DNA from: Xiphophorus maculatus
Lineage: Eukaryota > Chordata > Actinopteri > Cyprinodontiformes > Poeciliidae
Assembly: GCF_002775205.1 (NCBI RefSeq)
Contig: NC_036446.1
Coordinates: 776,272 to 840,271, forward strand
Reading direction: 5' to 3'
Length of the DNA: 64,000 bases
The notes under the pieces were generated by a model. The model had not been told where the DNA came from. It was given only the letters and a program-made list of their open reading frames with translations, and made no database searches. The position numbers were made by a program, and so were the translations under genes. Below are positions 1-10,808 of this stretch, piece after piece (position 1 is the first letter of the stretch; each line of letters starts with the position of its first letter).

Positions 1-1340
1 TTTATTTTTTATCCAATTACTCAATTACTAAAATATTCGTTTACAACAGCCCTAAAAGAAACAGACAGGGGGACATGTCCGTCCTGCAGCAGCAGAACCA
101 GAACCGGGCCTGGACTCCACAGTTTGCTGTTAAATCTTTTCTGTGACATTTTCTCCTACTGCTCTCCAGCTGTGTTACCTGCAGCTTTCAGCTCACCTTG
201 TTTTACTCCTTAGCTGCACCGATCATTAAAAAGCCTGAGCTACCGGTCCTGATTTTGGCTCATACCAATTATTTTTGCCTGACATTTTACTGACTAAAGC
301 AAGAAAGTGTGTGAGCTGGTAACAGTGGGGGGCAGACATGAGCTGGTGGGCGGGGCTAGCAGGAAACCTCACAGGAGGAGGCCGACTGTTAGACCTGTGA
401 TCAGGTGACATGGAAGTATCAGCTCATCACTGATCTCCCAAAATTAAAGAAATCGCTGCCGATCGATCGGCACACCCCTACTTTATCTACATTGTGCTGT
501 TGGCTCTGTTGGTTGGTTCCTGATGGTATTTTCTGTTCTTGCAGTAGAGAAAACGCCCGACTCAGCGGTTTCTGCTGGCTGTGGGTCCGGTTCGCCTGCG
601 GTTCTGATCCTGCAGGTCGAGTTCAGATTAGCGTCCCGGTGTAGCCTAGCTGACATCACTTCCTGTCCTGCCGGTCCTGATCGCTGCACGCTGACTCAGA
701 ACCAGGAGCGCTATTAAACAGAACCGGCTGAAGCCGCAGTGTTTCCTCTGACGCTTTTATGCACATTTTGAGGTTTTGCATTAGAAATAACTTCCTCTGT
801 TTCACAATAACAAAGTTTTTGGTTCGCCTGAGGTTCTGAAAAAAGAATCGACGCTGCAGCAGAGAGAATAGATTGACTCCATCTTTGAGGCGTGTGCTAC
901 ATGCTAGTTAGCCACATGGAAAAACGGCTCATTTGCTTTTTTTGTAACATTTTAGACGTTAAAGTTTAAAGTTTCCTGATAAGTAGATGGAAACATAATG
1001 TTCATAATGGAGGTTGGGCCTAGTTAAAGTCTGGGCTTAAAACTGACTGTGATGGTGCAGGATGAGCTGCAGCAGGAAAAGCATCTAGAGTCAGACTGGT
1101 TGATTGATTGATTGATTGGTTGGTTGATTGGTTTTTGTGGTTTTCGTGATAAATTGGATCTTTGAAGCGTCTCAGGAGGCTGAGCCGCGCCGACGCTTCG
1201 CCTCATTTCCTGGTTGCCTCTGCAGAGCGTGACCTAGAAAATCTGCAGCCAGGTTCGAAGCTCAGCGTTTCATCCTGAGGAGCGCCTGAAACTGGGTCGG
1301 CCCGCGGGCCTCGTCAGCCGGGTCGCTGCGGTTTACAGAG
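1..1340. other. Intergenic, no gene seen
   Basis: No exon chain or conserved protein could be found on either strand; the short ORFs lack splice context and similarity to anything I know. Around 440-480 there is a short GATCGATCGGCACACCCC stretch like the ends of hAT-type elements common in fish, and 1100-1135 is a short TTGA/TTGG simple repeat. Confidence 0.5.
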
Positions 1341-1344
1341 GAGG

Positions 1345-1521
1345 ATCAAACGCTCTCAGGTGGTGACATCACAGCGAGGCGCATAAAACACCCGGCTGTT
1401 TACACCGGACCATCAGAACCGGGCAGGACGCCGCAGACGCACATCTCCATCCTGACCTCCAGCTGAGCCCTGGGAACCCAGCAGAACAGAACCGGACCAA
1501 TCAGAGACAAACAGAACCAGC
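1345..1521 (+). promoter_or_regulatory. Probable core promoter and 5'UTR of the IL-17 gene
   Basis: A TATA-like ATAAAA lies at about 1383-1388, 134-139 bases before the start codon of the IL-17 gene. That leaves room for a 5'UTR of roughly 100 bases. The assignment rests on spacing and the box alone; the transcription start is inferred. Confidence 0.4.
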
Positions 1522-2540
1522 ATGTTTCCAGCAGCTAACAGCTCCAGAGTGACGGTGAGGAAAGTTCTGATGCGATCAGCTGTAAGCCAGTTCGGTTCTG
1601 ATGATGATGGTTTGTCTTCATCTGAAGCAGACCCGGTACATGGTTCTGATTGGCTCAGTAGGGTCCAGTCAGCCTCTGATTTATTGACCTTTATTTCTGT
1701 TTTCTTTGTCGGACCTCTGGGCCTGGTCCGGTTAGTGAGCAGAACCGGTTCTGAAGCGTTTTGTTGGATTCAAAAATACTTTAAAATGAAATGAAATAAT
1801 TCTGGGCCTCAGAGAGCTGCTGCAGAGGTCTGTGTCGCAGTGGCTCTGAGGAAGCCTCTGACTGAAGCCGCTCCTCGCCAGCAGGAGGTTTTAGTCGCTC
1901 CTGCATCGCCATGGAGATTTTTTATTATTATTATGGGATATGATGTCAAGAACTTCCTGCTGTAACCATGGAGACGATTCATTCTCTGCCGACTGGCTAA
2001 CGAAGGTCGACCCCCTCCTCCTCAGGTCATCGGTGCCGTTGTCATGGTAACAATGTTGATGATGGCGGAGGCGGCGTCGAAGCACCCCAGGAAACGCTCC
2101 GACGACTCAGTGGAGCAAACTGTGTCTCTGCAACTGGACCCGGCCCTGCTGCTGCCCAGCAGGAACCCGCGGCCGCTGCACAACGCCTCCATCTCGCCCT
2201 GGACCTACAAGTGAGTACACGGCCGCCGGGTCCTGCCAGGTCCCGCCGGGTCCCACTGAGTTTCTGTTCTGACCCACCCGTCTCTGTCCGCAGTACGTCC
2301 CATGACGAGTCTCTGTTCCCGCCCACGCTGTCGGAGGCGCGCTGCCTGCTGAAGGGCTGCCTGGACCTGGAAGGGAAGGAGGACCAGAACCTGCAGTCCC
2401 GGCTCATCTGGTACCAGGTGATGGTTCTGAAGCGGGTCAGGACGGAGGGGGCGGAGCATAGCTACCACTACCGCCTGGAAACCCGCAACATCCCCGTGGG
2501 CTGCACCTGCGTCCGGCACATGGTCCATGTCCAGGAGTGA
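1522..2540 (+). CDS. il17a/f: Interleukin-17A/F-like cytokine
   Basis: Secreted pro-inflammatory cytokine of the IL-17 family, expected to signal through IL-17 receptors. Exons are 1522-1554, 2026-2210 and 2294-2540, with GT-AG introns in phases 0 and 2, giving 154 aa. The first ATG is followed by a hydrophobic signal segment (VIGAVVMVTMLMMAEAA) and a basic stretch (HPRKR). Diagnostic motifs are NASISPWTYN, EARCLLKGCLDLEGK and VGCTCVRH near the C-terminus, the same order as in IL-17A/F. Only the four cysteines of the two intrachain bonds are present. The extra N-terminal cysteine and the one before the final strand, which pair across the dimer in human IL-17A and F, are absent. The three-exon layout is usual for fish il17a/f genes. 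Assignment to A/F rather than C or D is from the SPW and GCTCV motifs; which fish paralogue it is cannot be told. Confidence 0.88.
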
Positions 2541-2755
2541 AACCGGGTCCAGAACCAGGTCCAGCATCTCTGGTTCTGAGTCGCTGGCTTCTCTGAAGTT
2601 TTGCATCAAATTGTATAAACTGACCACTAAGTCTGGCGTCAGGAGGCGTCCCGCCTCGTTGGTGCTTATTTAAGTTTTATTTAATAGTTTGTGACCTTCA
2701 GCAGATATTTATTATTATTACTGATGTATTTATTATCCAGATCAATAAAGTTCAG
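2541..2755 (+). promoter_or_regulatory. IL-17 gene 3'UTR with AU-rich motifs and poly(A) signal
   Basis: After the stop the sequence has several ATTTA cores between about 2667 and 2731, as in unstable cytokine mRNAs, and an AATAAA hexamer at 2744-2749. Rapid mRNA turnover is an inference from these motifs. Confidence 0.55.
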
Positions 2756-5028
2756 ACACTGAATGATCCTGCTTCTTTATTCTTTAAAATAGATTTCTGT
2801 ACAACATGTCCTTTAACTAGGCCAATGGATAAGAGCAGCTGCATCCATCCATCATCCATCCATCATCCATCCATCATTATCCGTATCAGGGTGTTTTCAG
2901 TTATAGTCAGACAATTTCAACAGAATCTGAAGAAATAAAGCTGGATGGCACCGACCCGGGCCACCGACCCGGGCCTCTCTGTCTTGGTTCTCATCTCAGT
3001 CTCTCAGGTTTTTCTACCTGTCTGGACTTGTTGGTCCCGAGTTTATCTGATTTAATCTGAATCTGGGTCAGAACCACCTCCAGGTCTGACTTTCGGGTCG
3101 GTTCAGGTTGGCGTTCTTTAGGCGGTACCAGCAGAGCAGAACAGCTCTGATGGTTCTGTTATGAACTTCAGTCCTAGCCAATCAGAACTCAGGTGGTGTC
3201 TCCTGATTGGTCCACATTAGGAAGGAGTTCCTCTACCTGCAGGTGAACATGTTCTCCTCTCTCTGTTGGGACCAGAACTGAAACCGGACCAGAATCTTTG
3301 ACTCTACCTCAGGCTGTTTGGGGCCCGGTTCTGGTTCTACTGGTATCTCGGTCCTGAAGGCAGGAATTGGACTCTAATTCTTGGTTCTGAAAGCCGTTTG
3401 GTTTCAGTTGCACTTGCTGACAATAACTTGGAACAAGGTGGTTCTGGTCTGTAAGCCGTTTGGATCGCCGTCTTTTCTCCTGCAGGTTTTCATCCTGACC
3501 AGAATGGTCCAACTGGTTCTGCTTGGTTCTGGTTCTCAAACAGAACTGGGCCTGTACAGATCTTGTGGTTCTAGCAGCAGGGTTCCTGATTTTCTGCTGT
3601 TCTCAGAGGCGCCACTAGATGTCACCAAGGAACCACATCACAGTAAAATGTCCAAACTGTCCAGCAGGGGGCGCAGTCTGACTCAGTATCTGAGCTCGGG
3701 TCGATGTGGTCCAGCTCCAGTTTCAGACAGAACCCTGCTGATCCGTTTCAGCCGGGGTGGGTTCTGGTTGGTGCATGTACAGTCACACTCACACATGAAG
3801 ACATTGGCACCGTTGGCATGGCAACAAAGCACAGTAAAGCCACAGGAAACTGTCCAGCGATGACTGAATCTGCAGCGTTTGTTTGAAAACGAGGGTCCTG
3901 GTGGAGGAGACAAACGTCCCTCAGTCCTCCATGTCCTCCACTGGTTCTGCTCCCAGTCCTCCCAGTCAGAGCAGCTCCAGTCTCCCAGCTCCTCAATCAG
4001 CCCTCAAAATCGGCTTCTGGATAAGATTCAGCTTGTGTTGTGATCAGGCCATCATGACACCTGAGGCAGAGAGCAGAGGGAGGCGGTGAGCGGCAACGCA
4101 ACAACTACACACACATCAAGATGACGGTGGACCCGACGGCCTCAACCAGAACCAGCCCAAACAGAAGCAAACCAGTTTGACCCAAACCAGACTGACCAAG
4201 AGTGAGACCCTGATGTAGAGAGAAAGTAGACTGTCTTAAACAATAAACACACATCAAAATGATCTCATGCTCAGAGATCCACTGAGCCTTAACCTGACCT
4301 CGACCCAGACCATCCTCCTCCGGACATTTCTACGTCGTCTGGTATCTCACACTCCCTGGAAACTGAAGTCCTTCCAGTCAATAAACCGTGAACTACCAAC
4401 TTATCAGAACTCAGACGCTGTCGTCTGATTGATTCCCCAAACTTTTCACCCCAATAATAACAATAATCTCAGACTGCTGACCTCCAACTGGTGACCCCCT
4501 GAAAATACATGATTATTTCCCTCCATTTATTTAAAAATAGTCAAAGAATTACATACATTTTAAATAAATTTCATAACAATAATTAAAAGGTCCACTATTT
4601 ACATTATTTACTGAGTTATTTCGTCTCTTCTGGCCTTCCATACGCCTCAGGGGGTCACATGATTCTGAAAATCCTTTCTTGACTCTCCAGTGGACCCCGC
4701 TCCAGTTTGGGGACCCCTGGGCTAGAGTTGTGTTTTACATCAGGGTTTTCAGTCAGCAGAAACTGAACAGTTTATCCGATCCACCTCCAGAACTCGGACC
4801 TGGTACCAGTCTGGGCCCAACAAGAATTGGTTAAAATATATATTTTAAGTCAAAACCAGTAAACATCTAATTGGTTTCTTCTCTGTTAAGGAAAAACTAT
4901 TGAATTCAGTTTCTAGCGTCAGTATTGATTTGATCAGAATGAAATGGACTCAAAGATGGCCGATTTCTTCTGGAGCCCTGATGGTTTGGGTCAGAGGGCT
5001 TGGTTTGACTCCGCCCACCCAGAATCCA
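2756..5028. other. Intergenic, no gene seen
   Basis: Contains a short CATC simple repeat (about 2842-2877) and many AGAACC/GGTTCT words. The right part should include the 3'UTR of the stathmin gene on the minus strand; a minus-strand AATAAA is present at about 4526-4531 but is far from the stop. No other exon chain was found. Confidence 0.4.
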
Positions 5029-6749
5029 TCATGGCTGCCTCCTCATCCTCATCCTCACCTCCACACTGTGCTTGTCCTGGAAGGCAGACAGACGGAAACA
5101 ATTCGTTAGAGACAGACGTCCGTCCGACGGGAGGTCAGAGGCTCAGGTCAGTCCAAGGATGAGGGGGAAAGGTTCAGCAGGTGAGGTCAGAGGTTAAGGG
5201 GGGTCAGGTCCTCACCTCCTCCTGTGTGGCGTTCAGGTGCATCTGCAGAGGGTTGGCGTTGACGCGCTGCTCCTGGCGGTCTTTGGTCAAAGCTTTCTGC
5301 GCCACTTCGCGCTCGTGCTCCCTCCTCTCGGCCAGGTGCTTCAGCAGCTCCGCCTCCTGACACTAGAGAGCGCCAGAGAGCAGTGAGGCTGAGGTTTGAT
5401 CACCGTGAACTTGGCCCGGCCTCCACTCACCTTCCGCCTCTCCTGCGCGGCGTCCAGCTTCTTCTGGATCTCCGCCAGCGACGGCTTCTGGCGGGGCGGC
5501 GTGGTGGCCCTCAGCTCCGGGGCACTATCGAAGGTCGGCGGCTTCAGGATGACCTCGAAGGCCTGGCCGCTCGCACGCTTGCTCAGCTCAATGACCTCCA
5601 TGTCCCGGATGTTGCACAGGTTCAGGTCCACCACGCCTGCAAGAAGACCGCTAGCTTTAAGATTCAGAACCTCTCTGGTCGATATGATGACAAACCTGCA
5701 TTTGTTATTGTATCTATATTGAAAAACATAATTTTAGCTGTTAAGAGTCCAAACCGGAAGAGAAGGACGGGTCCAATCAGATGGTCTACTTTCAAAAATT
5801 AACAACAATGATTTAGGTTATTTAGCCTGTTATTAGAGAAACAAAATGAGGTTTAAAAGTTATATTTTCACCATCTTATTCCTTTAAACATAGAAGTTTA
5901 AAACTAACTATCAATCTACAAAGCTAAATATTTACCTCAGAGTTAGCTTAATAGTTAGCTAGCTCTGAGCTAAATATTAGATGTTGTGCAGGAGAGGAGC
6001 TAAATGTTTCCCTGCTAACTAATTAGTTAAATTATTAAAATATGTAGTTTCTAAATTAAATATTTAGCTCCAGCCTAAATATTTAACTTAGAGCTACATA
6101 TTTAGGTTCAATATAAATCGAGGTAAATGTTGCTTATTTAGAAAGATAAATATTTAAATTGCAGCTAAATATTTAATTCCAAGCTAAATAATGACCTGAC
6201 TAACTAAAGCTTTGGTTTGAAACTGTGACATTTATAAATGAATGAATGAATAACCTGATGTAAGCATGGCTATGAAAAATGAAACATCATGATTTTCTCT
6301 TATTATAGGCTAAATAACCCAAATTATTGTAGTTTATTTTAACTCTGTATCTTTGCAAACTCCGGCCCAGATGTTCTGATCCGGATTAGAGAGCGGACCT
6401 GAGCCTGGACCGAGCTCTGCTGGAGGAAACTGGACCTGATCTCCGATTAGAGCTACGTAAACATTAATTTAACTGACAGTAATGTCTCAGCTGTGAGAAC
6501 CTGAAACCAGCCGGTTCTGGTTCTGGTTCTGGACCCTAACAGAAATCAGGATGCTGCTGACCTTCCTGCTTGTTGGCCGTCTGCTCCCTGGGTTGAGGCA
6601 GGATGCAGGAGCAGAAGATGGACACCAGGGGGAGCTCTCGCATCTTCTCTCTGTACGCTGAACATGGAGGAGAACAGAGGGCAGAATGAAGGAGATGAAA
6701 CGGGCCGGGCCGGGCCGGGCTGGAGAACCTGCTCACCTGTCAGGGTCAT
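5029..6749 (-). CDS. stmn4: Stathmin-4-like microtubule regulator, divergent C-terminal half
   Basis: Stathmins bind two tubulin dimers and promote microtubule turnover, mainly in neurons for this subfamily. Coding exons in order are 6737-6749, 6562-6657, 5431-5636, 5216-5362 and 5029-5076, 169 aa in all (family about 189). The N-terminus [13 protein letters not shown] and the cysteine pair in IFCSCILP match the palmitoylated Golgi/membrane-targeting region of STMN2-4. The next exon carries [20 protein letters not shown], then the [23 protein letters not shown] region and [20 protein letters not shown], all strongly stathmin and closest to STMN4. After AQKAL the conserved EENNNF-type helix is missing and the sequence is shorter and unlike the family, ending [15 protein letters not shown]. 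Splice sites and phases are all good, so this is not an obvious broken gene. It may be a lineage-specific stmn4 paralogue. Confidence 0.85.
5690..6350. repeat. Dispersed AT-rich TAAATATTTAGCT family, copy 1
   Basis: Intron of the stathmin gene filled with repeated TAAATATTTAGCT-like words and flanked by the phrase GGCTAAATAACCCAAATTATTG. Related sequence occurs at about 28480-28960 and 47210-47640, so this is a dispersed repeat rather than chance AT richness. Its class is unknown to me. Confidence 0.5.
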
Positions 6750-6798
6750 GTTCCTGCTGTTCTCCGGCAAAGACACTGTGGTGAGGTAGAATCTGTTC
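6750..6798 (-). other. stmn4: 5'UTR part of the stathmin start-codon exon
   Basis: A strong acceptor (TCTTGTCCTCAG) ends at 6799 on the minus strand, and the exon runs from 6798 through the ATG at 6747-6749. The upstream in-frame codons contain no ATG, which supports this start. Confidence 0.5.
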
Positions 6799-7499
6799 CT
6801 GAGGACAAGACAAACGGGTCAGAACCACAACAGAACCTCCACAAGGCTCCCTGCTGCAGCAGAGACGCACAAGATCCAGAACCAGAACTAAAACCAGAAT
6901 TGAAACAGAACCTCCACAAGGCTTCCTGCTGCAGCAGCAGAGACACATCAGAACTAAAACCAGAACCAGAACTCTGGGTCCAAACTGGACTGCCCCGAGT
7001 TCATCTAAATGTTCCTGTTTTTTCTGCATCCAGCTGGAAGTTCTGTTGGTTCTGATTGGATCAGAACCTTTTCTGGTTCTTTTCTCTGAAGCTTTTTTAA
7101 CTCGTCTGAGTCATTTGGACCTCCAGAATCTTCAGCGCCTTAGACATCCCAGATGTTCTGGTTCTGACCCGGACTTACCGGTTCTGACTGGGACCGGTTC
7201 TGAACCTGCAGGTGAAGCTGCAGAACGTCCAGAACCAGAGGGTTTCCTGCATCACTCCTTCATCGCATGAAAACGCGCAGCATTAAGTGCAGCTGCAGGA
7301 AATCCTCCACATTCCCAGTGAAACCAGTGAAACCAGCACCAGTCAGCAGAACCAACACAGAAACATTTTCAGAGCAGAAAATTACAGAAACAGACAGAAG
7401 AAATGTGCTGATGAGAGCGATGATGTCATTGTTTTAACGCATCACCTGCAGAAGGAGTTCAGAGGGAAATGGCAGAAAGAAGAACGGAGAGAACAAGAG

Positions 7500-7551
7500 A
7501 AGGAGAGGAAGGAAGGAAGGAAGGAAGGAAGGAAGAAAAGGAAGGAAGAGT
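7500..7551. repeat. GGAA simple repeat
   Basis: Run of GGAA tetranucleotides (GGAAGGAAGG...) with a few interruptions. It lies in the probable first intron of the stathmin gene, just inside its donor site. Confidence 0.8.
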
Positions 7552-7581
7552 GAAGAAGAAGAGTTGTTGTGAGGAACTGAC

Positions 7582-7720
7582 CTGCAGCCTCGCCGCTCTG
7601 CTCTCTGCTCTGCTCTGCAGCTCAGCAGCATCAGCTCCACAGCAGCCGCATGACATCACCACGCAGCGCTCTGATTGGACGGCTGAGATGCTGTGCTGGG
7701 ATTGGTCCAGAGCAGCAGAG
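7582..7720 (-). promoter_or_regulatory. stmn4: Probable stathmin promoter and non-coding exon 1
   Basis: On the minus strand a good donor (GCTGCAG/GTCAGT) sits at 7582/7581, and upstream of it are two CCAAT boxes (7674-7678 and 7701-7705 as ATTGG on the + strand) and a CRE-like TGACATCA at 7651-7658. This arrangement suits a promoter firing leftward into a non-coding first exon that splices to 6798. No transcript evidence is available, so this is inference. Confidence 0.4.
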
Positions 7721-8174
7721 TGAGGAGGAGGATGCGTGGGTTCATCTTCATCACTAAGGGAAAACTCTTCATCAGAAACTGGAAACAGAGGAGAAACGTT
7801 CTGGATGGAGCAAACAGAATCTGGATCCAGAACCAGATGTTTGGTCATGATGATGATTATCACAGCTTTAAATGGATCGGGTCAAGTTCTGTTCAGAACC
7901 AGCAGCTGATCTGAACCTCAGCAGCTGCTCAGATTCTGGTTTGGTCCAGAACCAGTTATGGATTCAACAGAACTTTACAGACAGAACGTTTCTCTAAAAC
8001 CCGACCCAAACCAGGAAACTGGTTCTGACTGGGTTTAGATCTGAGCTGAGACACGAGGGGAACATGAGGTTCTGATCCGCTCCGGTGCCGATCCGTTCTG
8101 GTTCTGACCTGTTCGAGTTCTGATCCAGTCTTCTGGCTTCTGAGTAAATGTCAGCGCTAAAATTAAAGCTGAGA

Positions 8175-8610
8175 ATGAAGCGTTACTCACACACACATAC
8201 ATACAGCCACACACACCCCATCACACACACAGTCACACACACACACCCCATCACACACACAGTCACACACACACACCCCATCACACACACACCCCATCAC
8301 ACACACAGTCACACACACACACCCCATCACACACACACACCCCATCACACACACACCACGTCACACACATACAGCCACACACACACAGTCACACATACAG
8401 CCACACACACCCCATCACACACACACACACACACCATGTCACACACACACACAGTCACACACACACACACACAGTCACACATACAGCCACACACACCCCA
8501 TCACACACACACACACACACCATGTCACACACACACACAGTCACACACACACACACACACACACAGTCACACACACACACCCCATCACACACCACGTCAC
8601 ACACAGCATT
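8175..8610. repeat. CA-rich microsatellite with CCCATCACAC units
   Basis: Long CACACA tract broken at intervals by CCCATCA, GTCACA and ATACAGCC words. The order of interruptions itself repeats (for instance 8379-8445 against 8461-8525), showing duplication of larger blocks. The 159-codon open frame across it (Thr-His repeats) is a by-product of the repeat. Confidence 0.9.
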
Positions 8611-8864
8611 TCTGCTACAGCAGCTAACGTTAGCTAAACTATTAAATCAACCCTCTTATTTCATTAATGTAGCCATGCAGGTCCGATGAACGGCTGCTAC
8701 ACTGATCCAGTACTGAAGCCACAGAGTCTTTCCTTCTATCGAAGGAAACCAGTTGCCTTTGATAGACAAATACATTTTAACTGGATCTGAAGGAAGGTGA
8801 GCTAATGCTGTTTATTTAACTTGAAAACTCTTAACTTCAATATATATGAACATTTGGATCACGC

Positions 8865-9038
8865 AATTACTGACAGTAATTACATGTAATTACTGACATG
8901 TAATTACTGACATGTAATTACATGTCACCTGCGCCCGACATTACATGTCAGTAATTACTGACATGAAGTAATTACATGAAGATCAGTATTTACTGATCTT
9001 CATGTAATTACTGACATGTAATGTCAGTAATTACATGA
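8865..9038. repeat. Cluster of overlapping palindromes (TAATTACATGTAATTA type)
   Basis: TAATTAC, TTACATGTAA and CTGACATG words recur in both orientations, so that much of the stretch can pair with itself. A second arm (GATCAGTATTTACTGATC, near 8983-9000) is also palindromic. It may be the remains of nested inverted-repeat elements. Confidence 0.7.
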
Positions 9039-9099
9039 CTGACCGGTTCTGATCCAGAACCATACAGCAGACATGCAATGTCGGCATCGATGACATTGT

Positions 9100-9500
9100 G
9101 GTTCGGCCGTTTGTAGCGGATCGACAGTCCTGATCGGGGTCAGGCTGAGGAATCCGATTCTGACCCAGTTGGCTTCCCGTAGGCGGTTACAGACAGTCTG
9201 AGGTTTGATGCGTCTGTTGTTCAGACCAATAGTCTCATCAGCTGAGTGTCGCTGGTCTGAGCAGATCCTCAGACGGACGAGCCGACGTGGCCGTCTGGTG
9301 CTGAGCGGTCAGACGAGGATGAGGAGGATCTGCAGTCTGTTGGAAACCAACTCTTAAAGGGCCGACGGTCCGATAACGGACCATTATCGGACCGTCGGTA
9401 CGACGTCCTGCATCCAACATGCCAACGGCTCCAACATAACATCTGAGGCTTTATGACTTCTGACATTTTGGGGCCTTTTATTGTCCAGGCCAAGGATTGT
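9100..9500 (-). pseudogene. Degraded Tc1/mariner-like transposon remnant
   Basis: On the minus strand a short frame reads NNRRIKPQTVCNRLREANW (about 9165-9221), resembling the second helix-turn-helix of Tc1 transposases (SAQTVRNRLRE). The block GGCCTTTTATTGTCCAGGCC near 9473-9492 resembles sequence common at the end of fish Tc1 copies. Frameshifts and stops surround it, so no working protein is possible. Confidence 0.35.
9362..9398. repeat. Perfect 15-bp inverted repeat, 7-base loop
   Basis: CCGACGGTCCGATAA at 9362-9376 is exactly the reverse complement of 9384-9398. It lies in the Tc1-like remnant and may be part of an internal terminus. Confidence 0.8.
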
Positions 9501-10748
9501 CCAGCTGTTGCTCATTTCGTCTGACCAGCCAGTGGACATGTCCCACAATGCACCGAGTAAAACAACAACTCACTGAGTAACGCTCACTGACAGGAAGTTG
9601 GATTACATATTATACACAGATCAAGAGAAATATTACTTTGGTACAATAAAATGTCAGCAATGCTCATTTACAGTTAACTCCACATGGCAACAATATCTGA
9701 CATGAGGCCTTTAGATGTTTGTTCAGTGTATCTAACAAAAATGCTAATGTTGTTTCCAAAGTTACCATAAACCCAATCCTCATTCATTTCTGTACAGAAG
9801 TTTGATCACTGTTGCTTTCCATAAATTAAAATAAATTTTTATCGTCTCAACAGAAATGGAGACATTAGAGAAAATATGGATGGATAATACCGATCAGTCT
9901 CATTCACACATATTCCTCATATTTATGTTTATTTCACTGTCTATGGTTGTTATTCTGTTACTGTCACTTCCATTTATATAATAATCAGCATTCAGTCATG
10001 ACCTTTGACCTCTAAACCCCTAACAGAATCCCGCTGGGTTGGAGAGCTGCTTATCAACCCTGATGGACTGCAGCTCCCATGATGCACTGCAGCAGCTGGC
10101 CATGATGTAATGGAGCTGAGTGAGGACCAGCAACAATGAGGTCACCTCCAGCCAATCAGCAGAGAGCACACTAAGCCCCGCCCCGTGTGTGTGAGCCGAC
10201 AGCGAAATGAGGTTCAGGATGCAGCATCAACACACACACACACACACATATCGGTGCTCCTGCTGCACCATCATCTCTGTTGGTAAGATGATGTCATCGA
10301 GTATGAGGTCACCTCTTTGCTCAGAGCAGTGATGTCATTGGTTCTGGAGGTTCAGTCCACATCACCGGGATCAGAACCAGGCAACAGACCGGTTCTGATC
10401 AGGTTCAGAACCAGAACCATGCAGCTGACCGGTTCAGAACCAGAACCAGGCAGCAGCTCCCTCTGGTTCCGTGGTTCTGGAGGTTCTGTTAAGTGTCGTG
10501 ACGCTCCGTGGTTCTGGTCGTGTTCGCGGCCCGCCGCTGAGCGGAGGCCGCCGCCGGCCGCGTGGGCTGAAAGCAGCCGGTGACTCACTCTCCTTCCACG
10601 GATAAAACCTCCCACAGCGCCTCCACAGCGCCCCTGCTGGTCGCCGCGCGGCGCTGCAGCTGCACTTGCTCACCTGACTGCAGGTCAGGGTAGAAATGTT
10701 TCTGCTCACACATTTTATTTGTATTTATTAAAGCAATTACCAATTTGC

Positions 10749-10808
10749 TTAATTAATTAATTAATTAATTAATTAATTAATTAATTAATTGATTAATTAA
10801 TTAATTAA
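10749..10808. repeat. TTAA simple repeat
   Basis: About fifteen TTAA units with one TTGA variant. It is followed at 10811-10850 by ACTTTATTGATCCCAAAGGA, a tail typical of fish SINE/LINE 3' ends, so the tract may have grown from a retroelement tail. Confidence 0.85.

Noticed and set aside
7046-7270. 74-codon + strand frame
   Set aside because: Made mostly of GGTTCTGA words, with no splice partner or similarity.
8148-8627. 159-codon Thr/His-rich open frame
   Set aside because: It is translated CA microsatellite.
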